Part shown: positions 1 through 7,584 of the stretch, piece after piece | How the letters are laid out: the number at the start of each line of letters is the position of its first letter | How positions within the stretch are numbered: the first letter of the stretch is position 1 | Source of the DNA: Flavobacteriia bacterium | Lineage (GTDB): Bacteria > Bacteroidota > Bacteroidia > Flavobacteriales > Flavobacteriaceae | Assembly: GCA_018500075.1 (NCBI GenBank) | Contig: JAHBAN010000040.1 | Location: 1-21,092 of the forward strand | Direction of reading: 5' to 3' | Length of the DNA stretch: 21,092 nucleotides | Made by a program: the position numbers and the translations under genes | Notes under the pieces: model-generated | What the model was told of the DNA's origin: nothing | What the model saw: only the letters and a program-made list of their open reading frames with translations | Databases searched by the model: none

Positions 1-369
1 GCGCCCCCCCCCCGCCTCCGCCATATCCCAGCTGAGCGCCCCGCGCGTCAGGCCCACAACCCCGCCAAACCCCTGCGGCAAGCGCCGCGCCGCCAGCCCC
101 TTGACACGACACACCCAAGTGACAAGCCGCGGCGCACCCGAAAACGCGTCCAGCCCGAACCAGCGCGCCCCCGCAGGGGGCGCCGCCTCCGGATCAATCG
201 CAATCACCTCCAGATAAAGCCCCTCCGCCAGACCCAGCAGCGCATTATGGGTGCCATAGCGCGCGTGCTGCCCCCCCGCTTGAAGCGCAACCCCGAGGCG
301 CTCTTGCGCCCAGGCCACCCCCGCCTCAAGCTCCTGCGCAGCAATCACCAGATGATCAAATTCATACAC
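1..369 (-). CDS. VOC-fold glyoxalase-like protein (3' end cut off by window edge)
   Basis: This frame runs open off the left edge, so only about the first 123 residues are seen. The N-terminus (VYEFDHLVIAAQELEAGVAW) and the later segments GGQHARYGTHN, LLGLAEGLYLEVIAIDP and ARWFGLD match the glyoxalase-like VOC proteins (Glyoxalase_3 type) common in alphaproteobacteria; this is family recognition from reading. The GTG start at 367-369 is chosen because AAGGG sits seven bases upstream and the DHLVIA strand that opens such proteins follows at once. It lies downstream of scpA on the same strand, 97 bases away, with repeat element A between them. Methylmalonyl-CoA epimerase is also a VOC protein, but the GTHN and YLEVIAIDP segments fit the other branch, so no epimerase function is claimed. 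A run of ten C at 4-13 lies in the coding part and would be sensitive to an indel. Confidence 0.72.
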   Translation of the reverse strand, partial: MYEFDHLVIAAQELEAGVAWAQERLGVALQAGGQHARYGTHNALLGLAEGLYLEVIAIDPEAAPPAGARWFGLDAFSGAPRLVTWVCRVKGLAARRLPQGFGGVVGLTRGALSWDMAEAGGGR

Positions 370-380
370 AGCACGGCCCT

Positions 381-458
381 TTTTCTTTCCAAAAATATCC
401 TCGGGGGGAGTCTTCAGAAGCCGCAGGCTTTTGAAGACCGGGGGGCAGACAGCCCCCC
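381..458. repeat. Composite intergenic element, copy A
   Basis: On the plus strand this reads a box (CTTTCCAAAAATATCCTCGG), then two hairpins. Hairpin 1 pairs GTCTTCA (410-416) with TGAAGAC (432-438) around an inner stem AAGCC-GCA-GGCTT (418-430). Hairpin 2 pairs GGGGGGC (440-446) with GCCCCCC (452-458). The same layout recurs at 13466-13538. Copy A begins eight bases after the scpA stop in the transcribed direction and ends next to the ribosome binding site of the VOC gene, so it could end or weaken transcription between them. That role is inferred. Confidence 0.7.
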
Positions 459-466
459 GCCCGGGC

Positions 467-2593
467 TTAGGCGCGCGCAGCGCGAATAAGCTTGAGAATA
501 TCCTCGGCCGCCTCGGGGATATTGGTGCCCGGGCCAAAGATCGCCTTCACACCGGCAGCCTTGAGAAACGCATAATCCTGCTGCGGAATAACCCCGCCAC
601 AGATCACAATGATATCGCCCGCGTCCTTCTGCTCAAGCGCTTTGATCAGCTGTGGCGCAAGGGTCTTATGCCCCGCCGCCTGACTCGAAATCCCGACCAC
701 GTGCACATCATTGTCAATCGCGTCCTGTGCCGCTTCTTCGGGGGTTTGAAATAGCGGTCCCACATCCACATCAAAGCCGATGTCGGCAAAGGCTGTGGCA
801 ATCACTTTCGCACCACGGTCATGCCCGTCCTGCCCCATCTTGACCACAAGCAGGCGCGGGCGGCGGCCCTCTTCCTCGGCAAAGGTCTCGATGCTCTTCT
901 GGATCGCGGCAAAGCCCTCATCCCCCTCATAGGCCGCGCCATAGACGCCGGCGAGGGTCTTGACTTCGGCACGGTGGCGGCCAAATTCTTCTTCCATCGC
1001 CATGCTGATTTCTCCCACTGTGGCCCGCGCGCGGGCCGCTTCAACCGCGGCTTCCAAGAGGTTCCCGCCTTCTTTTGTGCGACGGGTCAGCTCGGCCAGA
1101 GCCGCCAGACAGGCGCCCTCGTCGCGGCTTGCCCGGATGCTCTTAAGGCGCTTCACCTGGTTTTCGCGCACCGCCACATTGTCCACATCCAGAATGTCGA
1201 TCGGGTCTTCCTTCGCAAGACGGTATTTGTTCACCCCGACAATCACTTCCTGCCCACGATCAATCATCGCCTGACGGCGGGCCGCACTCTCCTCGATCCG
1301 AAGCTTGGGCATTCCGGAGGCCACAGCCTTGGTCATACCGCCCATCTCCTCGACCTCTTCCATCAAGGCCCAGGCCTTCTCGGCCAGCTCGGCGGTCAGG
1401 CTCTCGACATAATAAGAGCCTGCGAGCGGATCGACGACATTGGTAATCCCCGTCTCTTCCTGCAAAATGAGCTGGGTGTTGCGCGCAATGCGCGCGCTGA
1501 ATTCGGTCGGCAAGGCAATCGCCTCATCCAGCGCATTGGTGTGCAGGCTTTGGGTGCCGCCCAGCGCCGCCGCCATCGCCTCATAGGCGGTGCGGATCAC
1601 GTTGTTATAGGGGTCTTGCTCTTGCAGGCTCACACCCGAGGTCTGGCAATGGGTGCGCAGCATTTTGGAGCGCTCGGATTTGGCGTCAAACTCGGTCATA
1701 ACCCGGTGCCACAACAGGCGCGCCGCGCGCAGCTTGGCCGCCTCCATGAAAAAGTTCATGCCAATCGCAAAGAAAAAGCTCAGGCGGCCCGCAAATTTGT
1801 CAACATCCATGCCCGCATTGATCGCCGCCCGGACATATTCGCGCCCGTCCGCCAGCGTATAGGCCAGCTCCTGCACAAGGTTCGCCCCCGCCTCCTGCAT
1901 ATGATAGCCCGAAATCGAGATCGAGTTGAATTTGGGCATCTCGTTTGAGGTATATTCGATGATATCGGAGATAATCTTCATGCTCGGTTCGGGCGGATAA
2001 ATATAGGTGTTGCGCACCATAAACTCTTTGAGAATATCGTTCTGGATCGTACCTGCCAGAAGCGCCTTGTCGTGGCCCTGCTCCTGCCCCGTCACAATAA
2101 AATTCGCCAAAATCGGGATCACCGCGCCGTTCATGGTCATGGAGACAGACACCTGATCCAGCGGAATACCGTCAAACAGGATTTTCATATCCTCAACGGA
2201 GTCAATCGCCACACCGGCCTTGCCCACATCGCCCACAACGCGCGCGTGGTCGCTGTCATAGCCGCGGTGCGTGGCCAGATCAAAGGCAACAGAAACGCCC
2301 TGCTGCCCCGCCGCCAGCGCCTTGCGGTAAAAGGCGTTGCTTTCCTCGGCGGTGGAGAAGCCCGCATATTGGCGAATCGTCCAGGGACGGCCGGCATACA
2401 TGGTCGATTTGACACCGCGGGTAAACGGCTCATAGCCCGGAATAGAGCCAAGATGGCTCATGCCCTCAAGATCGTCTTCAAAATAGACAGGCTTGACCTT
2501 GATATCCTCAAGGGTCTGCCACGTCAGATCGTCAATCGTCTTGCCGCGCAGCTCTTTTTCAGCTCGCTTGGCCCATTCGTCTCGCTTGGTCAT
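467..2593 (-). CDS. scpA: Methylmalonyl-CoA mutase, full-length single-chain type
   Basis: The 708-residue product would use adenosylcobalamin to isomerise (R)-methylmalonyl-CoA to succinyl-CoA, the last step of propionyl-CoA assimilation into the TCA cycle. The catalytic barrel is at the N-terminal side: TMYAGRPWTIRQYAGFSTAE (64-83) and ISISGYHMQEAG with His231 match conserved active-site segments. The C-terminal B12 domain carries GQDGHDRGAK, giving D589-x-H591-x-x-G594, where His591 is the lower cobalt ligand, followed by a GGVIP turn. Length fits the alpha-type mutases of this group. The ATG is supported by AGAAGAGGA seven bases upstream. The first 35 bases overlap the end of the sulfotransferase-like gene, suggesting coupled translation. 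It is downstream of pccA in the same general cluster, consistent with a shared pathway. The chaperone gene meaB and an epimerase are not in the window. Confidence 0.96.
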   Translation of the reverse strand: MTKRDEWAKRAEKELRGKTIDDLTWQTLEDIKVKPVYFEDDLEGMSHLGSIPGYEPFTRGVKSTMYAGRPWTIRQYAGFSTAEESNAFYRKALAAGQQGVSVAFDLATHRGYDSDHARVVGDVGKAGVAIDSVEDMKILFDGIPLDQVSVSMTMNGAVIPILANFIVTGQEQGHDKALLAGTIQNDILKEFMVRNTYIYPPEPSMKIISDIIEYTSNEMPKFNSISISGYHMQEAGANLVQELAYTLADGREYVRAAINAGMDVDKFAGRLSFFFAIGMNFFMEAAKLRAARLLWHRVMTEFDAKSERSKMLRTHCQTSGVSLQEQDPYNNVIRTAYEAMAAALGGTQSLHTNALDEAIALPTEFSARIARNTQLILQEETGITNVVDPLAGSYYVESLTAELAEKAWALMEEVEEMGGMTKAVASGMPKLRIEESAARRQAMIDRGQEVIVGVNKYRLAKEDPIDILDVDNVAVRENQVKRLKSIRASRDEGACLAALAELTRRTKEGGNLLEAAVEAARARATVGEISMAMEEEFGRHRAEVKTLAGVYGAAYEGDEGFAAIQKSIETFAEEEGRRPRLLVVKMGQDGHDRGAKVIATAFADIGFDVDVGPLFQTPEEAAQDAIDNDVHVVGISSQAAGHKTLAPQLIKALEQKDAGDIIVICGGVIPQQDYAFLKAAGVKAIFGPGTNIPEAAEDILKLIRAARA

Positions 2594-3503
2594 GGATATG
2601 TCCTCTTCTTTCGGCTGGCAGCGGGTGTCTCCCCGCCTCTTCCAGCGTTTTTCTCTCTATCAGTTTGGCAAGCGCGCCTGCGCCCGCCGCACACCAAAAA
2701 ATGTCATCGCTATAGCGCTCGGCCAGCGCCGCGATCTGGTCTTGGGAAAAGGGCTGCCAGCGCCCTTCGCCCTCGGGCAGCCCGGCTGGGCGGGCGCCGC
2801 GCGCGCCCAAGGCTCCGCGCAAGGCGGCAAGGTCGGGCGCTTCATTCTTGCGCAGCCCCGCGCTGGCCTGCGGCAGCCTCAGATCTGCGCCCAAAACCTG
2901 CGCCAGCCGCACATCGGGCGCATCGGCAAAATCGGCAAACCGGTGCAGCTCGATCTGCGCGCCGGGCATCACAGCCGCAATATCACACACCACATCGCGC
3001 CAGCTGCGCTCTGATGCGCTGATCGCCTCAAGCGCCGCAGCGCTCGGCAGCGCACAGCCGCGCTTGACCCCATACGCCAGCGCCGATGTCCAATAGTCCG
3101 GCAGCGGGCGCAGCCCGAGCAAGATCATGTCCACAGGGCAGCCCAGAGCTGCGGCGAATCCCTCAAGGCGCGTGGCACAGTCCGGATAGAGCGCACGGTG
3201 GCGTATATTGCCCTTCACAGATCCGAGCATATTCTCCTCACTGATCACCAGCCTGCGCACCCCCCGCGCGCGCGCCCCATCCAACGCCGCCGCAAGACGC
3301 GGCTTGGCTTTGGCAATCGCCGCCGCGCTCACCCGTCCGCTTGGGCCGGCATACAGCCCTTCAAAAAGCCCCGTGCCGCGCAGCCGCCCCGGCCCCCAGA
3401 AGCCGACGCCCAGTGCCGAAAGCCGCTCGGCATGGCTGCGCATATAGTGCTGAAAACTGGTCGTGGCGCTGCGCTGCGCCCCCAAATGAAGAATAATCTG
3501 CAT
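2559..3503 (-). CDS. Sulfotransferase-like P-loop protein
   Basis: The 314-residue product opens with MQIILHLGAQRSATTSFQ. This resembles the 5'-phosphosulfate-binding loop of PAPS-dependent sulfotransferases (usual form KTGTTSLQ), here with RSATTSF at 11-17. VISEENMLGS at 86-95 could be the second nucleotide-binding segment. No signal peptide is visible, so a cytoplasmic enzyme is likely; the acceptor is unknown. The frame stays open far upstream, but the ATG at 3501-3503 is chosen because homology-like sequence starts exactly there and the upstream part has no protein-like character. The 3' end overlaps scpA by 35 bases. Nothing about it suggests a role in propionate metabolism, so its place in the cluster may reflect insertion or co-transcription only. 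It could be a related nucleotide-binding protein of unknown function. Confidence 0.72.
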   Translation of the reverse strand: MQIILHLGAQRSATTSFQHYMRSHAERLSALGVGFWGPGRLRGTGLFEGLYAGPSGRVSAAAIAKAKPRLAAALDGARARGVRRLVISEENMLGSVKGNIRHRALYPDCATRLEGFAAALGCPVDMILLGLRPLPDYWTSALAYGVKRGCALPSAAALEAISASERSWRDVVCDIAAVMPGAQIELHRFADFADAPDVRLAQVLGADLRLPQASAGLRKNEAPDLAALRGALGARGARPAGLPEGEGRWQPFSQDQIAALAERYSDDIFWCAAGAGALAKLIERKTLEEAGRHPLPAERRGHIHDQARRMGQAS

Positions 3504-3529
3504 CTTGCTCTGCCCCGCTTGGCCCCGAT

Positions 3530-3581
3530 CGCTCTGCCACAGAGCGCTATGAGGACAGGGCCGAGTTTGCCCGACAGGGCC
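3530..3581. other. Intergenic inverted and direct repeats upstream of sulfotransferase-like gene
   Basis: The divergent spacer (3504-3678) holds a perfect 7-bp hairpin, CGCTCTG-CCA-CAGAGCG (3530-3546), and a 9-bp direct repeat GACAGGGCC at 3554-3562 and 3573-3581. Both lie just upstream of the minus-strand start at 3503. They could be regulator sites, but no known motif is recognised. Confidence 0.35.
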
Positions 3582-3628
3582 TAAGGATCGCATTAAGGGC
3601 GCAAAAAAATCATCCCCCCCGATCTTTT

Positions 3629-3658
3629 TTGTCGTAATGCCGCAAGAAGGGCTTATAT
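3629..3658 (+). promoter_or_regulatory. Possible sigma70-type promoter for DUF4174-like gene
   Basis: TTGTCG (3629-3634) and TTATAT (3653-3658) are separated by 18 bases, 20 bases before the ATG at 3679. Matches to consensus are partial. The surrounding sequence is AT-rich compared with the window. Confidence 0.35.
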
Positions 3659-3678
3659 CCTGCTCAGAAGGAGAGGCG

Positions 3679-4119
3679 ATGATACGGGTCTTAAGCATTG
3701 TAATTGCTGTCTTTTCAGCGGGAACCCTATATGCCGAAACAGCGGCAAAAACGCTCCCGCAAGAGATGCTTTCAAACGCCGAAGAGGCAGATTTGTCTTT
3801 ATTTTTATGGACAAACAGGCTGGTGATTGTCTTTGCAGACTCCGCCGCCGACCCGCGTTTTAATGAGCAGGTCGCGCTCTTGGCCGAGCGCTCAAGCGAG
3901 CTTGCCGAGCGCGACGTCAAAGTCATTCTAGACACAGACCCCGCCGCCAAAACAGCCCTGCGGCAAAAGTTCCGCCCACGGGGCTTTATGCTGATGCTGG
4001 TGGGCAAGGACGGGCAAGTATATCTGCGCAAGCCCCTGCCGTGGAGCGTGCGCGAAATTTCCCGCTCGATCGACAAGCTCCCCCAACGCCAGCAGGAAAT
4101 CCGCGACCGCCGCGAATAG
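3679..4119 (+). CDS. Exported DUF4174-like protein
   Basis: The 146-residue product begins MIRVLSIVIAVFSAGTLYAE, a signal peptide likely cut after residue 19, so the protein is probably periplasmic. The body (NRLVIVFADSAADPRFNEQ, ERDVKVILDTDP, FRPRGFMLMLVGKDG, LRKPLPWSVREISRSIDKLP) matches my memory of the DUF4174 family. These are small proteins with a thioredoxin-like feel but no CxxC motif. No catalytic residues can be named. The ATG at 3679 is preferred over an in-frame ATG at 3637 because AAGGAGAGG lies just before it and the signal peptide starts there. It is the only plus-strand gene inside the pcc cluster and ends four bases from the convergent lipoprotein gene stop. Confidence 0.85.
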   Translation: MIRVLSIVIAVFSAGTLYAETAAKTLPQEMLSNAEEADLSLFLWTNRLVIVFADSAADPRFNEQVALLAERSSELAERDVKVILDTDPAAKTALRQKFRPRGFMLMLVGKDGQVYLRKPLPWSVREISRSIDKLPQRQQEIRDRRE

Positions 4120-4123
4120 CCGC

Positions 4124-4624
4124 CTAGACGTTGCCGCGCAGAAAAAAGGCCAGCTTTTCGGGCGGATAGAGAATGAGCAAGGCGTTGTCCTGCGGCAGAT
4201 AAACCATCTGCGACAGCGGCGAGAGCAACACCCGATGATACCCCCGCGCAATCCGCGCATCCATACAGTCGCGCGCCGGCCCGATCCCCGCCGAAATCAG
4301 CCCCAGACCATGCGGCAAATCGCGGCTCATGATCGCCTCGGTGATCTCGTTCGGGCTGAGGCCGTCCAACTGAAATTGAACCTGGTTTTGCCCGCGAATA
4401 CGCTCCAGCGCGCTGTCGATACTGCGCGCCTGCGGATAGGGCTTGCGAAACGCCCCCACCGCCAGCGTAAACACAGCCGCTGTGCAGCTTGATTTGGAGG
4501 TGAAATGCATCACCTCCAAAATATAAAGCCGCGCCGAGAGCTGCTTTTTCAAGCTCTCCTGTGTGTCCAACGCGCAGCCCGCCAAAACGGCGAGCGCCGC
4601 CAGACAGGCTATGATCCTGCGCAT
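4124..4624 (-). CDS. Predicted lipoprotein of unknown function in the pcc cluster
   Basis: The 166-residue product starts MRRIIACLAALAVLAGCALD. A lipobox LAGC puts the lipidated cysteine at residue 17, so the mature protein should be membrane-anchored on the periplasmic side. The rest (SSCTAAVFTLAVGAFRKPYP, DGLSPNEITEAIMSRDLP, ARDCMDARIARGYHRVLLSP, LYPPEKLAFFLRG) matches no domain I recognise. Three further cysteines could form a disulfide. It starts 96 bases downstream of the pccA stop on the same strand and ends against the convergent DUF4174-like gene. The ribosome binding site is weak (GGGAG about eleven bases upstream). Confidence 0.8.
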   Translation of the reverse strand: MRRIIACLAALAVLAGCALDTQESLKKQLSARLYILEVMHFTSKSSCTAAVFTLAVGAFRKPYPQARSIDSALERIRGQNQVQFQLDGLSPNEITEAIMSRDLPHGLGLISAGIGPARDCMDARIARGYHRVLLSPLSQMVYLPQDNALLILYPPEKLAFFLRGNV

Positions 4625-4641
4625 AGCTTAGGCGCTCCCAA

Positions 4642-4680
4642 CAAGGACAATCCTTGCTCAGACTAGCGACAAATCCTTGC
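4642..4680. other. Short hairpin and direct repeat ahead of the lipoprotein gene
   Basis: CAAGGA-CAA-TCCTTG (4642-4656) is a perfect 6-bp hairpin, and AATCCTTGC occurs at 4649-4657 and again at 4672-4680, 23 bp apart. Both are in the 96-base spacer between pccA and the lipoprotein gene. They could be an operator or a weak attenuator; no known motif is recognised. Confidence 0.3.
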
Positions 4681-4720
4681 GGAAGTCTTGACGCATATGG
4701 GCGGCTGTGGCGCATGAAGC

Positions 4721-6766
4721 CTATTCAAACTCCATAATCACTTCATCCACAGCCAGGCTATCACCCGGCGCAGCGTTGATCTTGGCAACAATCCCCTTGC
4801 GCTCGGCGCGCAGGATGTTTTCCATTTTCATGGCCTCAACCGTGCAGAGCGCCTGCCCGTCCTGCACTTCCTCGCCCTCTTGCACATTGATCTTCACAAT
4901 CAATCCGGGCATCGGGCACAAGAGCATTTTGGACGTATCAGGCGCAACCTTCTCGGGCATCAGCCTCGCCAGTTCGGCCTGACGCGGTGTGCGCACATGA
5001 ACTTTAAGATCGGCCCCGCGGCTGCGGATCTGGAACCCGCCCGAGACTTTTCCGACCTTCAAAACAAGGCCCTCACCGTCGACATCCAGCCGCGCGAGCT
5101 GGTCGCCCGGCGTCCAGTCCGAGGCCACCCGCAACACAGCCCCATCCGCAAAACGCACATCCGAGCCGTCACGATCCGCCGCAATCGACACCGGGAAGTC
5201 CTGCCCCTGAAGGCTCACAACCCACTCGGTCCCGACCACGCGCTCGTGGTTGTCCATCCGCCCGGACACACGCGTGCGACGGATCTCCGCAACACGGTGC
5301 ATCGCGGCTGCACTCGCCGCAATCTTGCGCAGCGCCGCCTCCTCAAGTGTCACGCCCTCAAAGCCCTCGGGATATTGCTCCTCGATGAAGGCCGTTGTCA
5401 TCTCGCCCTTGATAAAGACCTCATGATCCATCACAGCCGACAGGAACGGCAGGTTGTGTCCGATCCCCTCAAGCTCAAAGCCGTCAAGCGCATCGCGCAT
5501 ATGCGCAATCGCCTCAAGCCGCGTGGGCGCCCATGTGCAGAGCTTTGCGATCATCGGATCATAAAACATACTGATTTCGCCGCCCTCATAGACGCCGGTG
5601 TCATTGCGCACCGCAAAGTCGCCCTGCGGCGCATCACCCTGCCATTTGCCGTTTGCCAGAAGCGGGCCAGAGGCCGTTTCGGCTGGCGGGCGGTAGCGCG
5701 TGAGGCGCCCGATCGAGGGCAAAAAGCCGCGATACGGGTCTTCCGCATAGAGGCGGTTTTCAATCGCCCAGCCGGTCAGCGTCACATCCTTTTGCGCCAG
5801 AGCGAGCTTTTCGCCGTAGGCCACACGGATCATCTGCTCGACAAGATCGACCCCCGTGATCAGCTCGGTGACAGGGTGTTCGACCTGAAGCCGCGTGTTC
5901 ATCTCGAGGAAATAGAAGTTCTTCTCGCCATCAACGATAAATTCGACCGTGCCCGCGCTCGCATAGTCAACCGCTTTGGCCAAAGCGACCGATTGCTCGC
6001 CCATGGCCTTGCGCGTGGCCTCGTCAAGGAAGGGGCTGGGCGCTTCTTCAACCACTTTCTGCTGGCGACGCTGAATAGAGCACTCGCGCTCGCCCAGATA
6101 AATGCCGTTGCCATGGCTGTCACACAACACCTGAATCTCGATATGCCGGGGCTGGGTGATGAACTTCTCGATAAAGATACGATCGTCGCCAAAGGAATTG
6201 GCCGCTTCGTTCTTGGAGCTTTGAAAGCCCTCGCGCGCCTCATCATCGCTCCAGGCAATCCGCATCCCCTTGCCGCCGCCGCCGGCAGAGGCCTTGATCA
6301 TGACAGGATAGCCGATCTCGTTGGAGATCTTGACGGCCTCCTCGGCATCCTCAATCAGCCCCATATAGCCCGGAACCGTGCTCACATGGGCCTCCTGAGC
6401 GATTTTCTTTGAGGTGATCTTGTCGCCCATCTTCTCGATCGCGCCCTTGGGCGGCCCGATAAAGGCAACGCCGGCCGCTTCGAGCGCTTCGGCAAATTTC
6501 GCATTCTCCGACAGAAACCCGTAGCCGGGATGAACCGCTTCCGCGCCGGTTTCCTTGATCGCGCGCATCACGTTCTCGATCACAATATAGGACTGGTTCG
6601 CAGGGGGCGGGCCGATGTGCACCGCCTCATCCGCCATTTGCACGTGCAAGGCCTGCTTGTCGGCATCCGAATAAATAGCGACCGTCTTGATCCCCATTTT
6701 CTTAGCTGTCTTGATCACGCGACAAGCAATCTCGCCACGGTTTGCAATCAGGATCTTTTTAAACAT
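4721..6766 (-). CDS. pccA: Propionyl-CoA carboxylase, biotin-carrying alpha subunit
   Basis: The 681-residue product carboxylates its own biotin with ATP and bicarbonate, and the PccB subunit then transfers the carboxyl group to propionyl-CoA. The biotin carboxylase domain opens MFKKILIANRGEIACRVIKT. It has the ATP-grasp glycine loop KASAGGGGKGMRI (158-170) and the EMNTRLQVEHPVTE active-site segment. A linker with IRRTRVSGRMD is typical of the propionyl-CoA branch (BT domain). The biotinyl domain ends the protein, with EAMKMEN placing the biotinylated lysine at residue 647. Length fits alphaproteobacterial PccA. The ATG is supported by GAGGGGA upstream. It lies downstream of pccB on the same strand, separated by small genes. 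Confidence 0.97.
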   Translation of the reverse strand: MFKKILIANRGEIACRVIKTAKKMGIKTVAIYSDADKQALHVQMADEAVHIGPPPANQSYIVIENVMRAIKETGAEAVHPGYGFLSENAKFAEALEAAGVAFIGPPKGAIEKMGDKITSKKIAQEAHVSTVPGYMGLIEDAEEAVKISNEIGYPVMIKASAGGGGKGMRIAWSDDEAREGFQSSKNEAANSFGDDRIFIEKFITQPRHIEIQVLCDSHGNGIYLGERECSIQRRQQKVVEEAPSPFLDEATRKAMGEQSVALAKAVDYASAGTVEFIVDGEKNFYFLEMNTRLQVEHPVTELITGVDLVEQMIRVAYGEKLALAQKDVTLTGWAIENRLYAEDPYRGFLPSIGRLTRYRPPAETASGPLLANGKWQGDAPQGDFAVRNDTGVYEGGEISMFYDPMIAKLCTWAPTRLEAIAHMRDALDGFELEGIGHNLPFLSAVMDHEVFIKGEMTTAFIEEQYPEGFEGVTLEEAALRKIAASAAAMHRVAEIRRTRVSGRMDNHERVVGTEWVVSLQGQDFPVSIAADRDGSDVRFADGAVLRVASDWTPGDQLARLDVDGEGLVLKVGKVSGGFQIRSRGADLKVHVRTPRQAELARLMPEKVAPDTSKMLLCPMPGLIVKINVQEGEEVQDGQALCTVEAMKMENILRAERKGIVAKINAAPGDSLAVDEVIMEFE

Positions 6767-7131
6767 GGTCTGTCCCCTCTTCGTTCAGGTCTAGAAGCTG
6801 CGCAGCGCGCGCTTCAGAATACATAAAAAAGCCACACCCGAGGCAGGCTCGGACATGGCGTTCGGTCTCTGTCTGGCCCCATGCGGGGCCGCCGTTACGC
6901 TCTCAGCAGCGCGACGGAAGTATCTGGCAGTAGGCCACGTTAGCGACCACGCCGACGCGCGCGCCTGTGGCCAGATCGACGCGGGTGACAGCCGAAGCGT
7001 CCCCCCCTGCGCCTGCGCCCATGAGCGCTTGTTCGCAGAACCAGCCGCCTCGCGTGGCAAACCGACAAGCGCACCCCTCACCGCCCTGTCATAGGCTGGC
7101 CGCGGCTTACGCAGAGATGGCAAAGGCACGT
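6767..7131. other. 365-base stretch upstream of pccA without a confident gene
   Basis: The region lies between pccA and the 123-residue gene, both minus strand. It holds the pccA leader, a stem-loop (6795-6816), and a minus-strand frame open from 7088 to a stop at 6903-6905 with GC-rich third positions. Its peptide contains FCEQALMGAGAGGDASAVTR and ends ANVAYCQILPSRC, which looks protein-like, but the only ATG inside (7020-7022) would give just 39 residues. It may be the tail of a decayed gene or a short unannotated gene. Other frames here look like antisense noise. Confidence 0.35.
6795..6816 (-). promoter_or_regulatory. Stem-loop in the pccA leader
   Basis: GAAGC-T-GCGC (6795-6804) pairs with GCGC-GCTTC (6808-6816) around the loop AGC, a 9-bp stem with one bulged base, 28 bases upstream of the pccA ATG. 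It could influence message stability or translation; that role is inferred. Confidence 0.35.
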
Positions 7132-7503
7132 TCACGCCTGACCCTCCTCCACATAAGACCCGTCAAAAATATCGGGAAACGAGGCTTCGGCCACGCGCAC
7201 ATCAATCCGCAACAAAGCGTCATAGCTTGCAGGGTCAAACGGATCTTCCGCCGCAACAACCTCGCGGCCAAACAGCCAGGACAGACGCCCCGCATCCAGA
7301 TTGCCGCGCTCAAAGGGCGCATCGCCAAACTGCGCCCAAAGCGCAGCCATAAAGCCGACATCCGCGCGCTTGTCGGCGGGGCGGCGGTCGCGATAGCGCT
7401 CGCGCACCGTGATCGGCGTGACCCCCTTGGGGTTTGCCCGCCGAATAACAAATTGAAAATCAGTGCCGGAAAGCCGGCCCGGGAAGCCGCGATGCTTCAA
7501 CAT
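7132..7503 (-). CDS. Uncharacterised 123-residue protein of the pcc cluster
   Basis: I do not recognise this family. The 123-residue product (MLKHRGFPGRLSGTDFQFVI start) is soluble-looking, with no signal peptide or membrane segment. It is rich in charged residues (VRERYRDRRPADKRAD) and has a likely helix-strand tail (YDALLRIDVRVAEASFPDIF). A strong AGGAGG seven bases before the ATG at 7503 and GC-rich third positions argue that it is expressed. It sits between the 49-residue lipoprotein gene and pccA, all on the minus strand. I believe similar small proteins occur at this place in related genomes, but that is from memory. A role in carboxylase assembly is possible but unsupported. Confidence 0.72.
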   Translation of the reverse strand: MLKHRGFPGRLSGTDFQFVIRRANPKGVTPITVRERYRDRRPADKRADVGFMAALWAQFGDAPFERGNLDAGRLSWLFGREVVAAEDPFDPASYDALLRIDVRVAEASFPDIFDGSYVEEGQA

Positions 7504-7584
7504 GGCCGGCCCTCCTGTGCAAGAGTGAAACCGCCGTGAAGCCGAGGAAGCAGAGCGCGCCGCTCGGCACGCCCTGCGAGTGTC

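Noticed and set aside
821..1948. Long plus-strand frame opposite scpA
   Set aside because: Antisense shadow from GC-rich third positions; the minus-strand mutase is unmistakable. The same applies to 4880-6412 against pccA and 8111-8893 against the genes there.
3611..3630. Rho-independent terminator at the A-run/C-run/T-run
   Set aside because: The A and T runs do not pair well around the C run, and no gene on either strand ends just before it.
3504..4715. Long upstream extension of the sulfotransferase-like frame
   Set aside because: It runs antisense through the DUF4174-like gene and overlaps the lipoprotein gene, has no family character, and the real protein clearly begins at the ATG at 3501-3503.
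6855..7094. 79-residue plus-strand frame upstream of pccA
   Set aside because: No ribosome binding site, no recognisable features, and it lies antisense to the possible relic; composition looks like chance.
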